A stretch of DNA of 64,000 nucleotides from Verrucomicrobium sp. BvORR034 (GCF_000739635.1 NZ_BATQ01000166.1:1-64000), one strand, 5' to 3'; shown: positions 32,024 to 40,755, numbered from the stretch's first letter. Made by a program: numbers and translations. The notes: a model not told the origin generated them from the letters alone.

Positions 32024-32548
32024 TCAAGAGAGCGCCCCCGCCGTATAGTTCCACTCAGCGGGAAGCGGTTGCAGACATGCCGGGCATTCATAGACCTCAT
32101 CCTTGATGACGCAGGTCTGGAGGCATCGTTGGCAGTAGCGGAATTCGAACGCAGCAGTGAATCCCTGAACACCCGGGAATCCTGCTGCTTTTAGGGCGAG
32201 ATCGAGAGCAACCCATGCACTCGATTCAGGACAGTATCCGGTTGAGAGATTGGATGCCTCTTCGACCACCATGCCCCTCTTGGACCTGCGAAAGGCAATT
32301 TCACCCGCACATTCCACGGGCGAGCCTCTGGCACAGGCGATGTGCTCAGAATGCCGGTCCGCGATGAACAAGTGATGCCCAGGCAGCACGGTGTAGGTAA
32401 AGACCTCTGAAGGGGTGCCCTGAGAAAAGTATCCCGCATCAAGCGCCCACTTCACCAAACCATCCGCCGTGCACACCTCATGCCTAGGGGTGGTCATGTT
32501 GACCTTCTCCTTGATGGCAGCAGGCCCCGCGCAAGGATAAATTCGCAT
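32024..32548 (-). CDS. Conserved hypothetical with C-terminal zinc ribbon
   Basis: 174 residues. LFIADRHSEHIACARGSPVE and VEEASNLSTGYCPESSAWVA form a pattern recalled from scattered uncharacterised bacterial proteins. The end is a four-cysteine zinc ribbon (RYCQRCLQTC, then ECPACLQPLP). An alternative ATG exists at 32497. It may be an immunity-like or regulatory protein; nothing in the neighbourhood decides this. Confidence 0.6.
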   Translation of the reverse strand: MRIYPCAGPAAIKEKVNMTTPRHEVCTADGLVKWALDAGYFSQGTPSEVFTYTVLPGHHLFIADRHSEHIACARGSPVECAGEIAFRRSKRGMVVEEASNLSTGYCPESSAWVALDLALKAAGFPGVQGFTAAFEFRYCQRCLQTCVIKDEVYECPACLQPLPAEWNYTAGALS

Positions 32549-32563
32549 GCAGAGAGCAGGTCT

Positions 32564-32863
32564 TCATGAAGCAGGCACTTCACCGGCAGGCTGCGATTTC
32601 AAGCGCTTCCTCTCCACCAAACATCCAATCAGTCCCGAGAAAAACAATACCACGCCAACGAATGCCAACACCATTCCCACCGCGGTTGAGACCAGGGATT
32701 GGCCAATGCCTGCACTCAGCTGTTCAGGATCACCGACCCCGCTGGATCCCAGGACCTCGAAGCTCCGAGTCATTCCCATCACCGTTGCCAACATCCCAAA
32801 CACCGGCCCTCCCAACGTGAGCAGGCCACCGATGATCATCATCCATTTGAATGCGGGTTTCAT
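32564..32863 (-). CDS. Short MotA/TolQ/ExbB-like membrane protein
   Basis: 99 residues from the ATG at 32863; the upstream extension lacks coding character. Two membrane segments flank a loop (WMMIIGGLLTLGGPVFGMLA and GMVLAFVGVVLFFSGLIG). GPVFGMLATVMGMTRSFEVL and GIGQSLVSTAVGMVLA recall the last two helices of ExbB/TolQ proton channels. It lacks the first helix and cytoplasmic domain and has no ExbD/TolR partner nearby. Confidence 0.6.
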   Translation of the reverse strand: MKPAFKWMMIIGGLLTLGGPVFGMLATVMGMTRSFEVLGSSGVGDPEQLSAGIGQSLVSTAVGMVLAFVGVVLFFSGLIGCLVERKRLKSQPAGEVPAS

Positions 32864-33015
32864 CAGAGAACCACCATGCGCAATGAAGCGCCCCCTGTCA
32901 ACGCCTGCCCCAGCACCGGAGAGTACAAGCTCCACGACTTGGGATATCACTCTCGATTGGCAATCGCATATTGCCCGCGATTCGCGAGGAGGCGAGCAAG
33001 CCATTCCGAAAACTC

Positions 33016-33357
33016 TCACCCACACACCCTTTGAATGACCTGCTCAATCTGACTAAACTCCATCTTACCACAAATGGCGGATGCGCCTGCACGGACCAAG
33101 GCAGCGTTGCCTTCATCATGGGAGGAAACGGCCACGATGACGATCTGGTCCCCCGACGCCCGGACCTCCCTGACAAGCGCATCTCCTTTGCCGTCATCGA
33201 GATCAAAGTCCACCAGCATCAAATCGAAAGCCTCCGTAGTTCGCACTTCCAGCGCCCCGGCGATGCTCGGCACGACGGTGACCGCATGCTGCGCAAGGAA
33301 CAGGCGAATGACGTTCGCCGCAAAAACGTCGTGATTTTCGACATAGAGAATCGTCAT
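33016..33357 (-). CDS. Stand-alone response-regulator receiver domain
   Basis: 113 residues, receiver domain only. The phospho-acceptor is Asp50 in LMLVDFDLDDGKG, with a Ser switch residue in VAVSSHDEG and Lys98 in AICGKM. The usual N-terminal acidic pair is Glu-Asn (YVENHD) rather than Asp-Asp or Glu-Asp, so metal binding may be weakened. The start codon overlaps the stop of the upstream pentapeptide gene (TGATG), implying coupling. No histidine kinase is in the window. Confidence 0.85.
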   Translation of the reverse strand: MTILYVENHDVFAANVIRLFLAQHAVTVVPSIAGALEVRTTEAFDLMLVDFDLDDGKGDALVREVRASGDQIVIVAVSSHDEGNAALVRAGASAICGKMEFSQIEQVIQRVCG

Positions 33358-33662
33358 CAGCTCTTGTCGGATTCAGCGATAGAGCCATCGGCTGAACTCC
33401 GATAGACGCGAAGCAACTCGGTGACGAGAATGCCGTCAATCAGCATCCCCTCATAGCACGCATCTTCAATGGTCAGGTGAGAGCAGTTGGCATTGCGAAT
33501 GATGGTGTGCGTCAGGGCCACGTCCTCGAAACGTGCGCCCGAGAGATTCACATCCGTGAACTCGGCACCCGCGAGGCTCACATCAGAGAACTGCGCGGCA
33601 CTCAGGTTGGTGTTGACGAATTCAGAGCCACTTAAGTCCGCGTTCTCAGTCTTGGTTTTCAT
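33357..33662 (-). CDS. Pentapeptide-repeat protein, copy A
   Basis: 101 residues. The first 60 are pentapeptide repeats of the A(D/N)LxX type (NADLSGSEFVNTNLSAAQFS, then LAGAEFTDVNLSGARFEDVA). The tail NCSHLTIEDACYEGMLIDGI is not repetitive. It is nearly identical to copy B at 35822-36109. The first 15 or so C-terminal residues after LLRVYRS differ between copies. It lies between a truncated GNAT gene and the receiver gene. Confidence 0.88.
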   Translation of the reverse strand: MKTKTENADLSGSEFVNTNLSAAQFSDVSLAGAEFTDVNLSGARFEDVALTHTIIRNANCSHLTIEDACYEGMLIDGILVTELLRVYRSSADGSIAESDKS

Positions 33663-33983
33663 GATGCAGTCTTGGGCGCCCAGTCAGATGGGTCCGGTAG
33701 TTTCCATCAGCCTTTTCGAGAGGTAAAGCTTGGTGTGACCACGCGAATCCCAGTCGGGGATTTGACCGACCATACTGAAGCCGTGTGTGCGATAGAAGCG
33801 AGGTGCGTGGTATTCCATCGTGTCCACGTAGACATACTTGCAGCCCCGCGCGACCGCCAGCCTTTCCGCCTCGGCGAGCAGCGCGGCCCCAATGCCCTGC
33901 GAGCGCCACCCAGGATCTACCGCCATAGTGGAGATGCGCAACCAGGCCAACTGCGTCTCTCCAAAGAGCCCGCCCACCACGCG
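33397..33983. repeat. 587-bp direct repeat, copy A
   Basis: This segment covers most of pentapeptide copy A and the C-terminal part of the GNAT gene. It is collinear with 35844-36430, with equal length and scattered substitutions. The end at 33983 is where copy A loses homology to the intact GNAT gene. Confidence 0.85.
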
Positions 33984-34046
33984 CGCGGGCCAACTCGCAT
34001 CTCCGCGGTAGCAACCACACCCTGCCCACTTGTGAAGGCTCACCAT
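33684..34046 (-). CDS. GNAT acetyltransferase, N-terminally truncated copy A
   Basis: 120 residues from the ATG at 34046. From RVVGGLF onward it matches the intact GNAT at 36131-36613, keeping the acetyl-CoA motif RSQGIGAALL and the C-terminal strand region. The first ~65 residues of the intact gene are missing and are replaced by an unrelated Cys/Trp-containing stretch (HKWAGCGCYRGDASWPA). It is probably a non-functional duplicate remnant, though the frame is open. Confidence 0.65.
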   Translation of the reverse strand: MVSLHKWAGCGCYRGDASWPARVVGGLFGETQLAWLRISTMAVDPGWRSQGIGAALLAEAERLAVARGCKYVYVDTMEYHAPRFYRTHGFSMVGQIPDWDSRGHTKLYLSKRLMETTGPI

Positions 34047-34063
34047 CGGCAACGAGCCTCACG

Positions 34064-34996
34064 TTACTTGCTTTGGGCCCTTACAAAGGTGTGCGTCCAA
34101 GTATCCTTTCTCCCTCGAAATGTCCGATCAGCACCAATGTATGCACCCCAGATTTTGACTTTCTCGTAAGTTTCTGGAATCAAATTGGAAGGATCACAGA
34201 TCGTTGTGAAGCGGTTCTCGACCACCAATTCATCCCCGGCTTGCAGTTGCAAAATCTCGGTCACATCGGCGCCTAGCATTCCATCCAGCACCTTCTTGAT
34301 CTCCTCCTTTTTCGGCTTTTGCACAACGGTCAGCTTCACCGTGCCGGGCTTTGGCCCCGCGTCCACCCGGTAGACAAACAGATTCTCAACGGGTGTGCCA
34401 GCCGTGTGGCCGGTCGGGCCTGATTGCACTGAGGATCCGCCCAGCTCCGCCCCGACATTGCCGCTCCACACTTGAACCATTCGGTTCCAATCCTCAAGAG
34501 CGCGAACTTGCAGCGTCTGTTCATTGGTCAAGATCTTCACGAACTGCTGAAACATCGGATCTTGTGACCCGCGAATCGCTCCGATTTCCTTTGCGACATG
34601 GGCTTTCACAAACTCCAGGTTCTCCAATCCAATAGGTTGCGCATTGGAATTCAATACAATGTCGGGCAAAATCGGCTCTACCTGCCTGGAGATATATTCA
34701 AGCTGCACCAACGGATCCTTGAACTTGGGTGCATCTTCCTTGGTGATCTCCCGATAGTCATTGAACCTGACATGACAGGTTTCTCCAATTCTCTCCAATC
34801 GCCAAGTATACTGGGAGCGCGAGGTTAAATGCTCGTTTTTGTTGCCTATGGATGTGTTGCGCTCGAAAACCCGATCAACATTTAGAGATAGCCCATTGGG
34901 CCAGTCAAACTTTAAGTCTACCGTGCGCTTTTCTTCCTGAGCCTGAAGCGCTCCCGCCACGATCAGAAAGTAAATCTGCAATAGGATCTTCTTCAT
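34064..34996 (-). CDS. Secreted hypothetical protein
   Basis: 310 residues with a clear signal peptide (KKILLQIYFLIVAGALQAQ). The mature protein has no recognised domain; TVKLTVVQKPKKEEIKKVLD and GDELVVENRFTTICD are typical blocks. Base composition is more AT-rich than in neighbouring operons. It lies between the two copies of the GNAT/pentapeptide repeat and may have come in with the rearrangement. Confidence 0.75.
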   Translation of the reverse strand: MKKILLQIYFLIVAGALQAQEEKRTVDLKFDWPNGLSLNVDRVFERNTSIGNKNEHLTSRSQYTWRLERIGETCHVRFNDYREITKEDAPKFKDPLVQLEYISRQVEPILPDIVLNSNAQPIGLENLEFVKAHVAKEIGAIRGSQDPMFQQFVKILTNEQTLQVRALEDWNRMVQVWSGNVGAELGGSSVQSGPTGHTAGTPVENLFVYRVDAGPKPGTVKLTVVQKPKKEEIKKVLDGMLGADVTEILQLQAGDELVVENRFTTICDPSNLIPETYEKVKIWGAYIGADRTFRGRKDTWTHTFVRAQSK

Positions 34997-35081
34997 AGTT
35001 TACGGGGTATGCATCGCTCTAAAGCGGTCGGTCCATCTCAACCACAGATGTCGGGGCACCGCAAAACAATTCCATCGTTTG

Positions 35082-35774
35082 TCAGCCCCTGACACGATGT
35101 CCATTGATGATCGCCAGCTCAAGGTTTGGGTGACTGAGAAGCTCCGCATACGCTGTGAGCCGACTGCAGGTTGTGATGACCAGCTTCTTCAAATTTGGCG
35201 CTATCGTGGCAAGCTGGGATAGGGAAGACAGGTTCCGGCCTCGATGAACTTGAAGTTCCGCCAGACCCTCCATGACCGGCAGCCCCTCCAAGTTGCCCGG
35301 GCTGAGCCAAGTCAGCTCAAGTCTCTCAATCCCCTTCGGGATGGCGATACCATCAAATGACTTCGTCCGCGGGTTGAAGTGCCAGAGATAGAGAGACTTA
35401 ATTGACGACTCACTAAATCCAGAATCTCTCTTGTTCCAGTGACAGACCAAGGTGGTGAGACATTTGAATCGCGAATAATCAATCCCCGGTCGCTTCTCCA
35501 TGACGCCACAGTCGTCCAGATCAGCCAGCGAATACAATCCGTCGACGTTGTCGAAAGAGCAATCCCAAAACCAAACCCTGCGGGCAGACGAGCACTTCGA
35601 CAGGAAGTCCAGGTTAGTTCCCCGAAAGCCAAATGAGGGACTGCCAAAGACACCGCCGAAGCCCCCTGCATGGTAGTGGGCCAGACATTCGTCCACTCTC
35701 GCCGACTCAATGCCAATGCTGGGCGGAGAGTTCGCATCACTGATCCAGAAGCCTTTTTTGCGGTGGATGTTCAT
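35082..35774 (-). CDS. Leucine-rich-repeat-like hypothetical protein
   Basis: 230 residues with irregular LRR-like units: SARRVWFWDCSFDNVDGLYS, SIKSLYLWHFNPRTKSF, GIERLELTWLSPGNLEGLPV, LAELQVHRGRNLSSLSQL and NLKKLVITTCSRLTAYAEL. No signal peptide is seen. Similar short LRR proteins often serve as immunity proteins in polymorphic-toxin clusters, but no toxin is seen here. Codon use is more AT-rich than the conserved operons. Confidence 0.7.
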   Translation of the reverse strand: MNIHRKKGFWISDANSPPSIGIESARVDECLAHYHAGGFGGVFGSPSFGFRGTNLDFLSKCSSARRVWFWDCSFDNVDGLYSLADLDDCGVMEKRPGIDYSRFKCLTTLVCHWNKRDSGFSESSIKSLYLWHFNPRTKSFDGIAIPKGIERLELTWLSPGNLEGLPVMEGLAELQVHRGRNLSSLSQLATIAPNLKKLVITTCSRLTAYAELLSHPNLELAIINGHRVRG

Positions 35775-35821
35775 CAGTCTTGGCTGGCGGGCAATCAGTA
35801 GTTAATGAGGCTGATTCAGAA

Positions 35822-36109
35822 TCACTTTGCCTCGCTGCTCTGGCTCCGATACACGCGAAGCAGCTCGGTGACGAGAATGCCGTCGATCAGCATCCCCTCA
35901 TAACACGCATCTTCGATGGCCAGGTGGGAGCAATTGGCATTGCGAATGACGACGTGGGTCAAGGCCACATCCTCAAAACGCGCCCCCGAAAGGTTCACAT
36001 CCGTGAACTGGGCATCAGCGAGGCGCACATCGCGGAACTGCGCCGCACCCAGGTTGGTGTTGATGAATTCAGAGCCACTTAGGTCAGCGCTTTCGGTCTT
36101 AGTTTTCAT
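35822..36109 (-). CDS. Pentapeptide-repeat protein, copy B
   Basis: 95 residues, nearly identical to copy A up to LLRVYRS and then different. It lies 21 bases after the intact GNAT gene, the same spacing as in copy A. No receiver gene follows this copy. Confidence 0.88.
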   Translation of the reverse strand: MKTKTESADLSGSEFINTNLGAAQFRDVRLADAQFTDVNLSGARFEDVALTHVVIRNANCSHLAIEDACYEGMLIDGILVTELLRVYRSQSSEAK

Positions 36110-36430
36110 GGCGGAGTCTTGAATGCCTGATTAGATGGGTCCGGCAGTTCCCATCAGTTGTTTTGAGAGGTAGAGCTTGGAGTGACCACGCGAGTCCCAG
36201 TCCGAAATCTGGCCCGCAATGCTGAAGCCATGGGCGAGATAGAATCGAGGCGCGTGGTATTCCATCGTATCCACATAGACATACTTGCAGCCCCGCGCGA
36301 TCGCCAGCCTTTCCGCTTCGGCGAGCAGCGCGGCCCCAATGCCCTGCGAGCGCCGCTCAGGATCCACCGCCATGATGGAGATGCGCAACCAGGCCAACTG
36401 CGTCTCCGCAAAGAGCCCGCCCACCACGCG
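35844..36430. repeat. 587-bp direct repeat, copy B
   Basis: The partner of 33397-33983. Copy B is part of a complete GNAT-pentapeptide pair, so it is probably the source or ancestral arrangement. Confidence 0.85.
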
Positions 36431-36613
36431 GGAATCTGCGCTGGCAAGCAGCACAAGCGGCTGCGCTTGATGCTCCGGCTGCTGAAGCTGCTCCATGAAT
36501 TCCGGATTCACAGCCCAGTTGTGTTCCCGCAGCCACTGACGCACGAGATCGCACCCCGCTGCTGAGGCATCGGCCACGGTTGCGATTTCAACAGGTTTGG
36601 ATGGTGTGCTCAC
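36131..36613 (-). CDS. GNAT family N-acetyltransferase, intact copy B
   Basis: 160 residues from a GTG at 36613 that overlaps the stop of the DUF2071 gene (GTGA). A longer frame upstream lies antisense-like within DUF2071 and is rejected. Motif A is RRSQGIGAALLAEAERLAI and the C-terminal part is VYVDTMEYHAPRFYLAHGF. It transfers acetyl from acetyl-CoA to an unknown amine. The order DUF2071, GNAT, pentapeptide suggests one operon. Confidence 0.88.
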   Translation of the reverse strand: MSTPSKPVEIATVADASAAGCDLVRQWLREHNWAVNPEFMEQLQQPEHQAQPLVLLASADSRVVGGLFAETQLAWLRISIMAVDPERRSQGIGAALLAEAERLAIARGCKYVYVDTMEYHAPRFYLAHGFSIAGQISDWDSRGHSKLYLSKQLMGTAGPI

Positions 36614-37386
36614 ACAGGTGATTGGGGTTGAGAGGCAATTGGTTCCGAAGTGGCCACACCTTCCGTAAACATATCCGGCTCCCCGTGCCACTGATGCCTC
36701 GTGTCTCGCATGATGAGCGCGTGATCGAAGCAGACACTGCCCGCAGGAAATGCCGAGTCGTCGGCAAAGAAAGTGGACCCGACGTGCTCCACTTCCAGTG
36801 GGCGCACCTGCCAGCTCTCGGTCTGAAGACGGACACCGTCGAGACGGCAGCAATCCCGGGTCACGGAGTACCCGATGCAGCCTGGTTCGAAGAAGGCAGA
36901 CGACTCGGCGAGGGACTCAAAGCAAGAGGACTCCGGCAGAGAGTCGCTCTCATGAGCACGAAGCTGAAGGGCCATGCCTCCGTCGCGGGCGCGGATGCCC
37001 AGAGAAATGCGGGATCCATCGTCGCTGACGTCAAAGTCGGCGAGATGATGCTCGCCAGGAAAAACGCGGCCACCCGCGAAATGGTTGAGCCAGGAACCCG
37101 TATCCCGGCGCGGGATAAACACCCCCTCGCGCGTTTCGCCCGAAGGCCCATCCCAGACCACCGCAATACGGTGAGCCGCGTTTTCGCTGGCGATACCGCA
37201 AAAGGGCGGAAGCCATCCCGGACGGATCTGCTCCAGCCGGATCAGACAAATGCCCGCAACCGCATACCCACGGTGCAACTTGGGACGGAATGGCGGCGGC
37301 AAATAACGCCCCATCACCTCAGCATCCACCCGGTAGTTGACGAGCAGTCTGCGGCGGATCAGACCTTTGATGAGTGGAAGGCGCAT
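36610..37386 (-). CDS. DUF2071 family protein
   Basis: 258 residues. NYRVDAEVMGRYLPPPFRPK, GYAVAGICLIRLEQIRPGWL and GVFIPRRDTGSWLNHFAGGR match DUF2071 (YqjF-like, acetoacetate-decarboxylase-like fold). Biochemical function is unknown. It is the first gene of the unit with GNAT B and pentapeptide B. Confidence 0.8.
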   Translation of the reverse strand: MRLPLIKGLIRRRLLVNYRVDAEVMGRYLPPPFRPKLHRGYAVAGICLIRLEQIRPGWLPPFCGIASENAAHRIAVVWDGPSGETREGVFIPRRDTGSWLNHFAGGRVFPGEHHLADFDVSDDGSRISLGIRARDGGMALQLRAHESDSLPESSCFESLAESSAFFEPGCIGYSVTRDCCRLDGVRLQTESWQVRPLEVEHVGSTFFADDSAFPAGSVCFDHALIMRDTRHQWHGEPDMFTEGVATSEPIASQPQSPV

Positions 37387-37823
37387 GAAAAAGGGATTCC
37401 GTCTCTCGGAGCGATTGTCGGCTTGGACTTGCCATCACTCAATGGATGTCTGACTCACCATGGCCATCACCAGCCCCAATCGCCAAAACATAGTGCTCAA
37501 CCAGTTGATGGCCAGGAAAAAGTTACACCGTCACCTGGGGCAAATTCATTGAATTCGTTCGTCGTTCTCGCCGTCAGGCGTCCCTCCTCGATGCGACAGA
37601 CAGCCATCTCGGGTGACAGCCTTCAGCGTGCCTACGCCTTCATTGACCTGGAGGTTCCCTTCTGCCTGACCTCACCAAAGGCGTTTGTAGTTGTCGACGT
37701 AAGGAGGCACTAGCTGAGGCGTTTGCTGGATACCTTGCCGAGAGCCTGAACTTACGCCCAAGGAGGAATTGGGAGGTAGAAGCAGCGGGATGATGGGATC
37801 AAGTTGGATCTGATGTTCGCTCC

Positions 37824-37849
37824 GGGGTTGGAGTCCCGCCTTTAGGCGG
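37824..37849 (+). repeat. GTTGGAG-hairpin repeat, copy 1
   Basis: GGGGTTGGAG is followed by TC and a 5-bp stem CCGCC/GGCGG with loop TTTA. It shares its layout with the copies at 49475 and 55312, but the stem differs by paired changes. Confidence 0.72.
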
Positions 37850-37902
37850 CGTATTCGAGCGCTTTCGAATGTTGAGAGTGTGAACCTCCGGCGACTCAGT
37901 CA

Positions 37903-37931
37903 TACCGCTCTGCGTGGACGGTACTCCAACC
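37903..37931 (-). repeat. GTTGGAG-hairpin repeat, copy 2 (inverted, divergent)
   Basis: On the minus strand GGTTGGAG runs into TACCG and, 11 bases later, CGGTA. The loop is longer than in other copies. With copy 1 it forms an inverted pair about 110 bases across. Confidence 0.5.
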
Positions 37932-38141
37932 ACACTACGAACGATGGAGGGAGGTTAGAGGAGACCATCGCACTGGTAATGTCTTGAGATGCCCATGGCG
38001 GTTGGGGACGCCGTAGATCGGAACGAAGGTGGCACATCCCCCATTCTTGCCATCCCGCTTGGCCTGCTCACGTTCGACTGTCGCTTCGAGGTGCCCATTG
38101 ACGCGGGTGGTGTTTCCCGAACTTTCTGCCCACCGCCGACG

Positions 38142-38555
38142 CTAAACTGGAATCGGAAGGTCCATCGCTTGGGCCGCACGCACAGGGTCGAAGTACTCTC
38201 GAATGAAGACAATCTTCCCTTCGACCACACGGAGAAAGACCACATATTTCTGCCGATAAACGCGCCCCGTGGATTTGATGATTCCCTCCGCCTCCACCTC
38301 GCCGACCGCACCCGCAGGATCCGCAAGCGGGTGAATGGCGAGATCAAAGAAACGGAAGCCTTCCACTGCACCCCTAAACCAGGTCACGTGACGCACCACC
38401 TCCTCCCGTCCGGAGAGTTGCGCGGGATGACCGATCGAAGGTGCGTAGGCCAGTTCCCACAAGATGTCGTCGCTGATCAATGTCTCCCAGATGGCCGGGT
38501 CATCGACGAGCGTCTCGATATGCTTTTGCAAGAGGTCAGTGGCGAGGGTGTTCAT
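38142..38555 (-). CDS. SnoaL-like protein, copy A
   Basis: 137 residues, NTF2/SnoaL-like fold: IETLVDDPAIWETLISDDIL, RVYRQKYVVFLRVVEGKI and REYFDPVRAAQAMDLPIP. SnoaL-like proteins include ketosteroid isomerase-like enzymes and binding proteins; no specific substrate is evident. It is about 80% identical by eye to copy B at 41147-41560. Confidence 0.82.
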   Translation of the reverse strand: MNTLATDLLQKHIETLVDDPAIWETLISDDILWELAYAPSIGHPAQLSGREEVVRHVTWFRGAVEGFRFFDLAIHPLADPAGAVGEVEAEGIIKSTGRVYRQKYVVFLRVVEGKIVFIREYFDPVRAAQAMDLPIPV

Positions 38556-38714
38556 ATTGGATTCGACACTTCAGCAATTTGTCAGCCATTCCCATCCGGC
38601 GGTTCGCCTAAACCGCAACTACAATCACCGGGCCCGCCTGTTTTGTGCAAAATAGGCATCGCCCACCCGGGGAACACCCAAGACAACCGTGCGGCAACCC
38701 GCTACGCTGACGGC

Positions 38715-40586
38715 ATGTCCAGCCGTCTTAACCTCTCTCCGGTCCGAGCAGCCATGCCCGCAACGGGCCATCGTGAACATCGGCCGGCTCCCGCAGAGCG
38801 CCTCTCCACGGCCAATCGGCTGGCAAGCTGGACCGCGGCCTTGGCGCTAATGTTCGCAACCGCAACCATGACCACGACATCGCAAGCCGCGGAGGACGCT
38901 GGCGCGAAGATGCATGCCCTCTTTGACCGGGAATGGGAATACGCGATGAAAGAGTCTCCTACCTGGGCCTCGTCGCTTGGAGATCGTCGGTGGAACGACC
39001 AGTGGGGAGACATCGGGCTGGAGGCAGTGCAACGACGGCAGGAACACGAACAGGCCTTGCTGGCAGAGTTCAACGCCATCCCACGAGCCTCACTCACTGC
39101 AGCAGACCAGCTCAACTTCGACCTCTTCAAGCGCGATCTGGAATCCTCCATGGAGGGGGCCCAGTTCCGCCTCTACCTCATGCCCATCACCATGCGCGAC
39201 GGGATCCAACTCGCCGACGACCTTGCGGACGCACTGAGATTCGAAACGGTGAAAGACTACGAAGACTGGATCGGGCGCCTGCGCCGTTTCCCGACTTACA
39301 TGAGCCAGACCATCGGACTGATGCGTGAGGGCATGGCCGCCCGCATCTTGCAACCGAAGGTCGTCATGCAGCGTGTCCCCGCCCAGATCGCGCGACAGAT
39401 CACGGAGAAGCCGGACGACAATCCGTTCTTCAAGCCCTTCACGAAGTTTCCTGACACCATCCCCGCCGCCGAGCAGGATCGCCTCAAAACTGAGGCCCGC
39501 GCCGCCGTCAAAACTTCCATCGAACCTGCCTTCCGTGACTTTCAGAAATTCTTCACTGAGGAATACCTGCCCGCGTGCTTCGATGACGTCGGAGCCTGGC
39601 AATTGCCACAAGGGCGCGATTGTTACGCATTTCTCGCTCGGCGCTTTACCACCACAACGCTGACGCCGCAGCAGATCCACGAGATCGGGCTTGCTGAGGT
39701 GACACGCATCCGCAGCGAGATGGAGAAGATCAAATCCGACGCCGGATTCAAAGGCACGCTGCCAGAGTTCTTTCACTTCCTCAAAACGGACCCGAGATTC
39801 TTCTACCAGTCACCCGCCGAATTGCTGGCCGGTTACGAAGCGGTCACTGTCCGCATCAACCCGACCCTTCCGCGAATCTTTAGAACGCAACCTCGGATCC
39901 GCTACAAGGTCCAGGCGATTCCCGCCAAAGTGGCACCCGACACCACGGCAGCGTACTACCGGCAACCAGCCGCCGATGGCTCGCGTGATGGGACCTTCTT
40001 TGTGAATCTCTACAAGCCCGAGTCACGCCCAAAGTGGGAGATGATGGCCCTCTCGTTGCATGAGTCGGTGCCAGGGCATCACTTCCAGATCGCATTGGCC
40101 CAAGAGCAGGGGGCGCTGCCCATGTTTCGCCGACACATGGAGTTCACGGCCTATGTCGAAGGATGGGCGCTCTACTGCGAATCCCTTGGCGATGAGCTGG
40201 GGCTTTACACGGACCCGTATGACAAGTTCGGTCAACTCACCTACGAGATGTGGCGCGCCATCCGTCTCGTCGTGGACACGGGCATCCATGAACTAAAGTG
40301 GTCCCGCGAAAAGGCCATCGCCTTCTTCATGGAAAATGCACCCAAGACGGAGTTGGACGTCACCAATGAAGTTGACCGTTACATCGGCTGGCCCGGCCAG
40401 GCCCTGGCCTACAAGATCGGTCAGATGCGCATCCGCGAACTGCGGACCTATGCAGAGAACGAACTGGGTGCTCACTTCGATCTCAAAGCCTTCCACGACG
40501 CCGTTCTGCTCGGCGGCTCCATGCCGCTCGACATTCTCGAAACCCGGGTCAACGGCTTCGTCAAAGCCAGCAAGAACGAACCGTGA
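38715..40586 (+). CDS. DUF885 family metallopeptidase-like secreted protein
   Basis: 623 residues from the ATG at 38715; the open frame upstream overlaps the SnoaL gene and is rejected. A hydrophobic stretch at about 32-48 (LASWTAALALMFATATM) is a signal or anchor. The zinc motif HESVPGHH matches the HExxPGH signature of DUF885, followed by YVEGWALYCESLGDELG. GWPGQALAYKIGQMRIRELR near the end is also diagnostic. It is probably a periplasmic or lipid-anchored peptidase. Confidence 0.92.
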   Translation: MSSRLNLSPVRAAMPATGHREHRPAPAERLSTANRLASWTAALALMFATATMTTTSQAAEDAGAKMHALFDREWEYAMKESPTWASSLGDRRWNDQWGDIGLEAVQRRQEHEQALLAEFNAIPRASLTAADQLNFDLFKRDLESSMEGAQFRLYLMPITMRDGIQLADDLADALRFETVKDYEDWIGRLRRFPTYMSQTIGLMREGMAARILQPKVVMQRVPAQIARQITEKPDDNPFFKPFTKFPDTIPAAEQDRLKTEARAAVKTSIEPAFRDFQKFFTEEYLPACFDDVGAWQLPQGRDCYAFLARRFTTTTLTPQQIHEIGLAEVTRIRSEMEKIKSDAGFKGTLPEFFHFLKTDPRFFYQSPAELLAGYEAVTVRINPTLPRIFRTQPRIRYKVQAIPAKVAPDTTAAYYRQPAADGSRDGTFFVNLYKPESRPKWEMMALSLHESVPGHHFQIALAQEQGALPMFRRHMEFTAYVEGWALYCESLGDELGLYTDPYDKFGQLTYEMWRAIRLVVDTGIHELKWSREKAIAFFMENAPKTELDVTNEVDRYIGWPGQALAYKIGQMRIRELRTYAENELGAHFDLKAFHDAVLLGGSMPLDILETRVNGFVKASKNEP

Positions 40587-40755
40587 CTTCGTCCAAATGT
40601 CTCACCGAACTCGCCCGACCAGGAAGTGCTCTCTGGTATGACTCGCCACCCAAGAGCCTGGCCCCACCGCCTTCAAAGTCCACATGCCCCGATCTGAATT
40701 GGGATGACCACGTGAGGCAGGCGTATGGAAAGCGTTGGACACGATGGGTCGTCCA

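Larger units (their letters stand above)
37387..38141. other. 755-base gap with hairpin repeats and no clear gene
   Basis: No frame has coding character or a recognisable product. The right half contains two copies of the GTTGGAG hairpin family in inverted orientation. The left part may hold decayed coding sequence, but I cannot identify it. Confidence 0.55.

Noticed and set aside
37989-38714. N-terminal extension of the DUF885 frame
   Set aside because: It overlaps the SnoaL gene in antisense; the signal-like segment and homology begin after the ATG at 38715.
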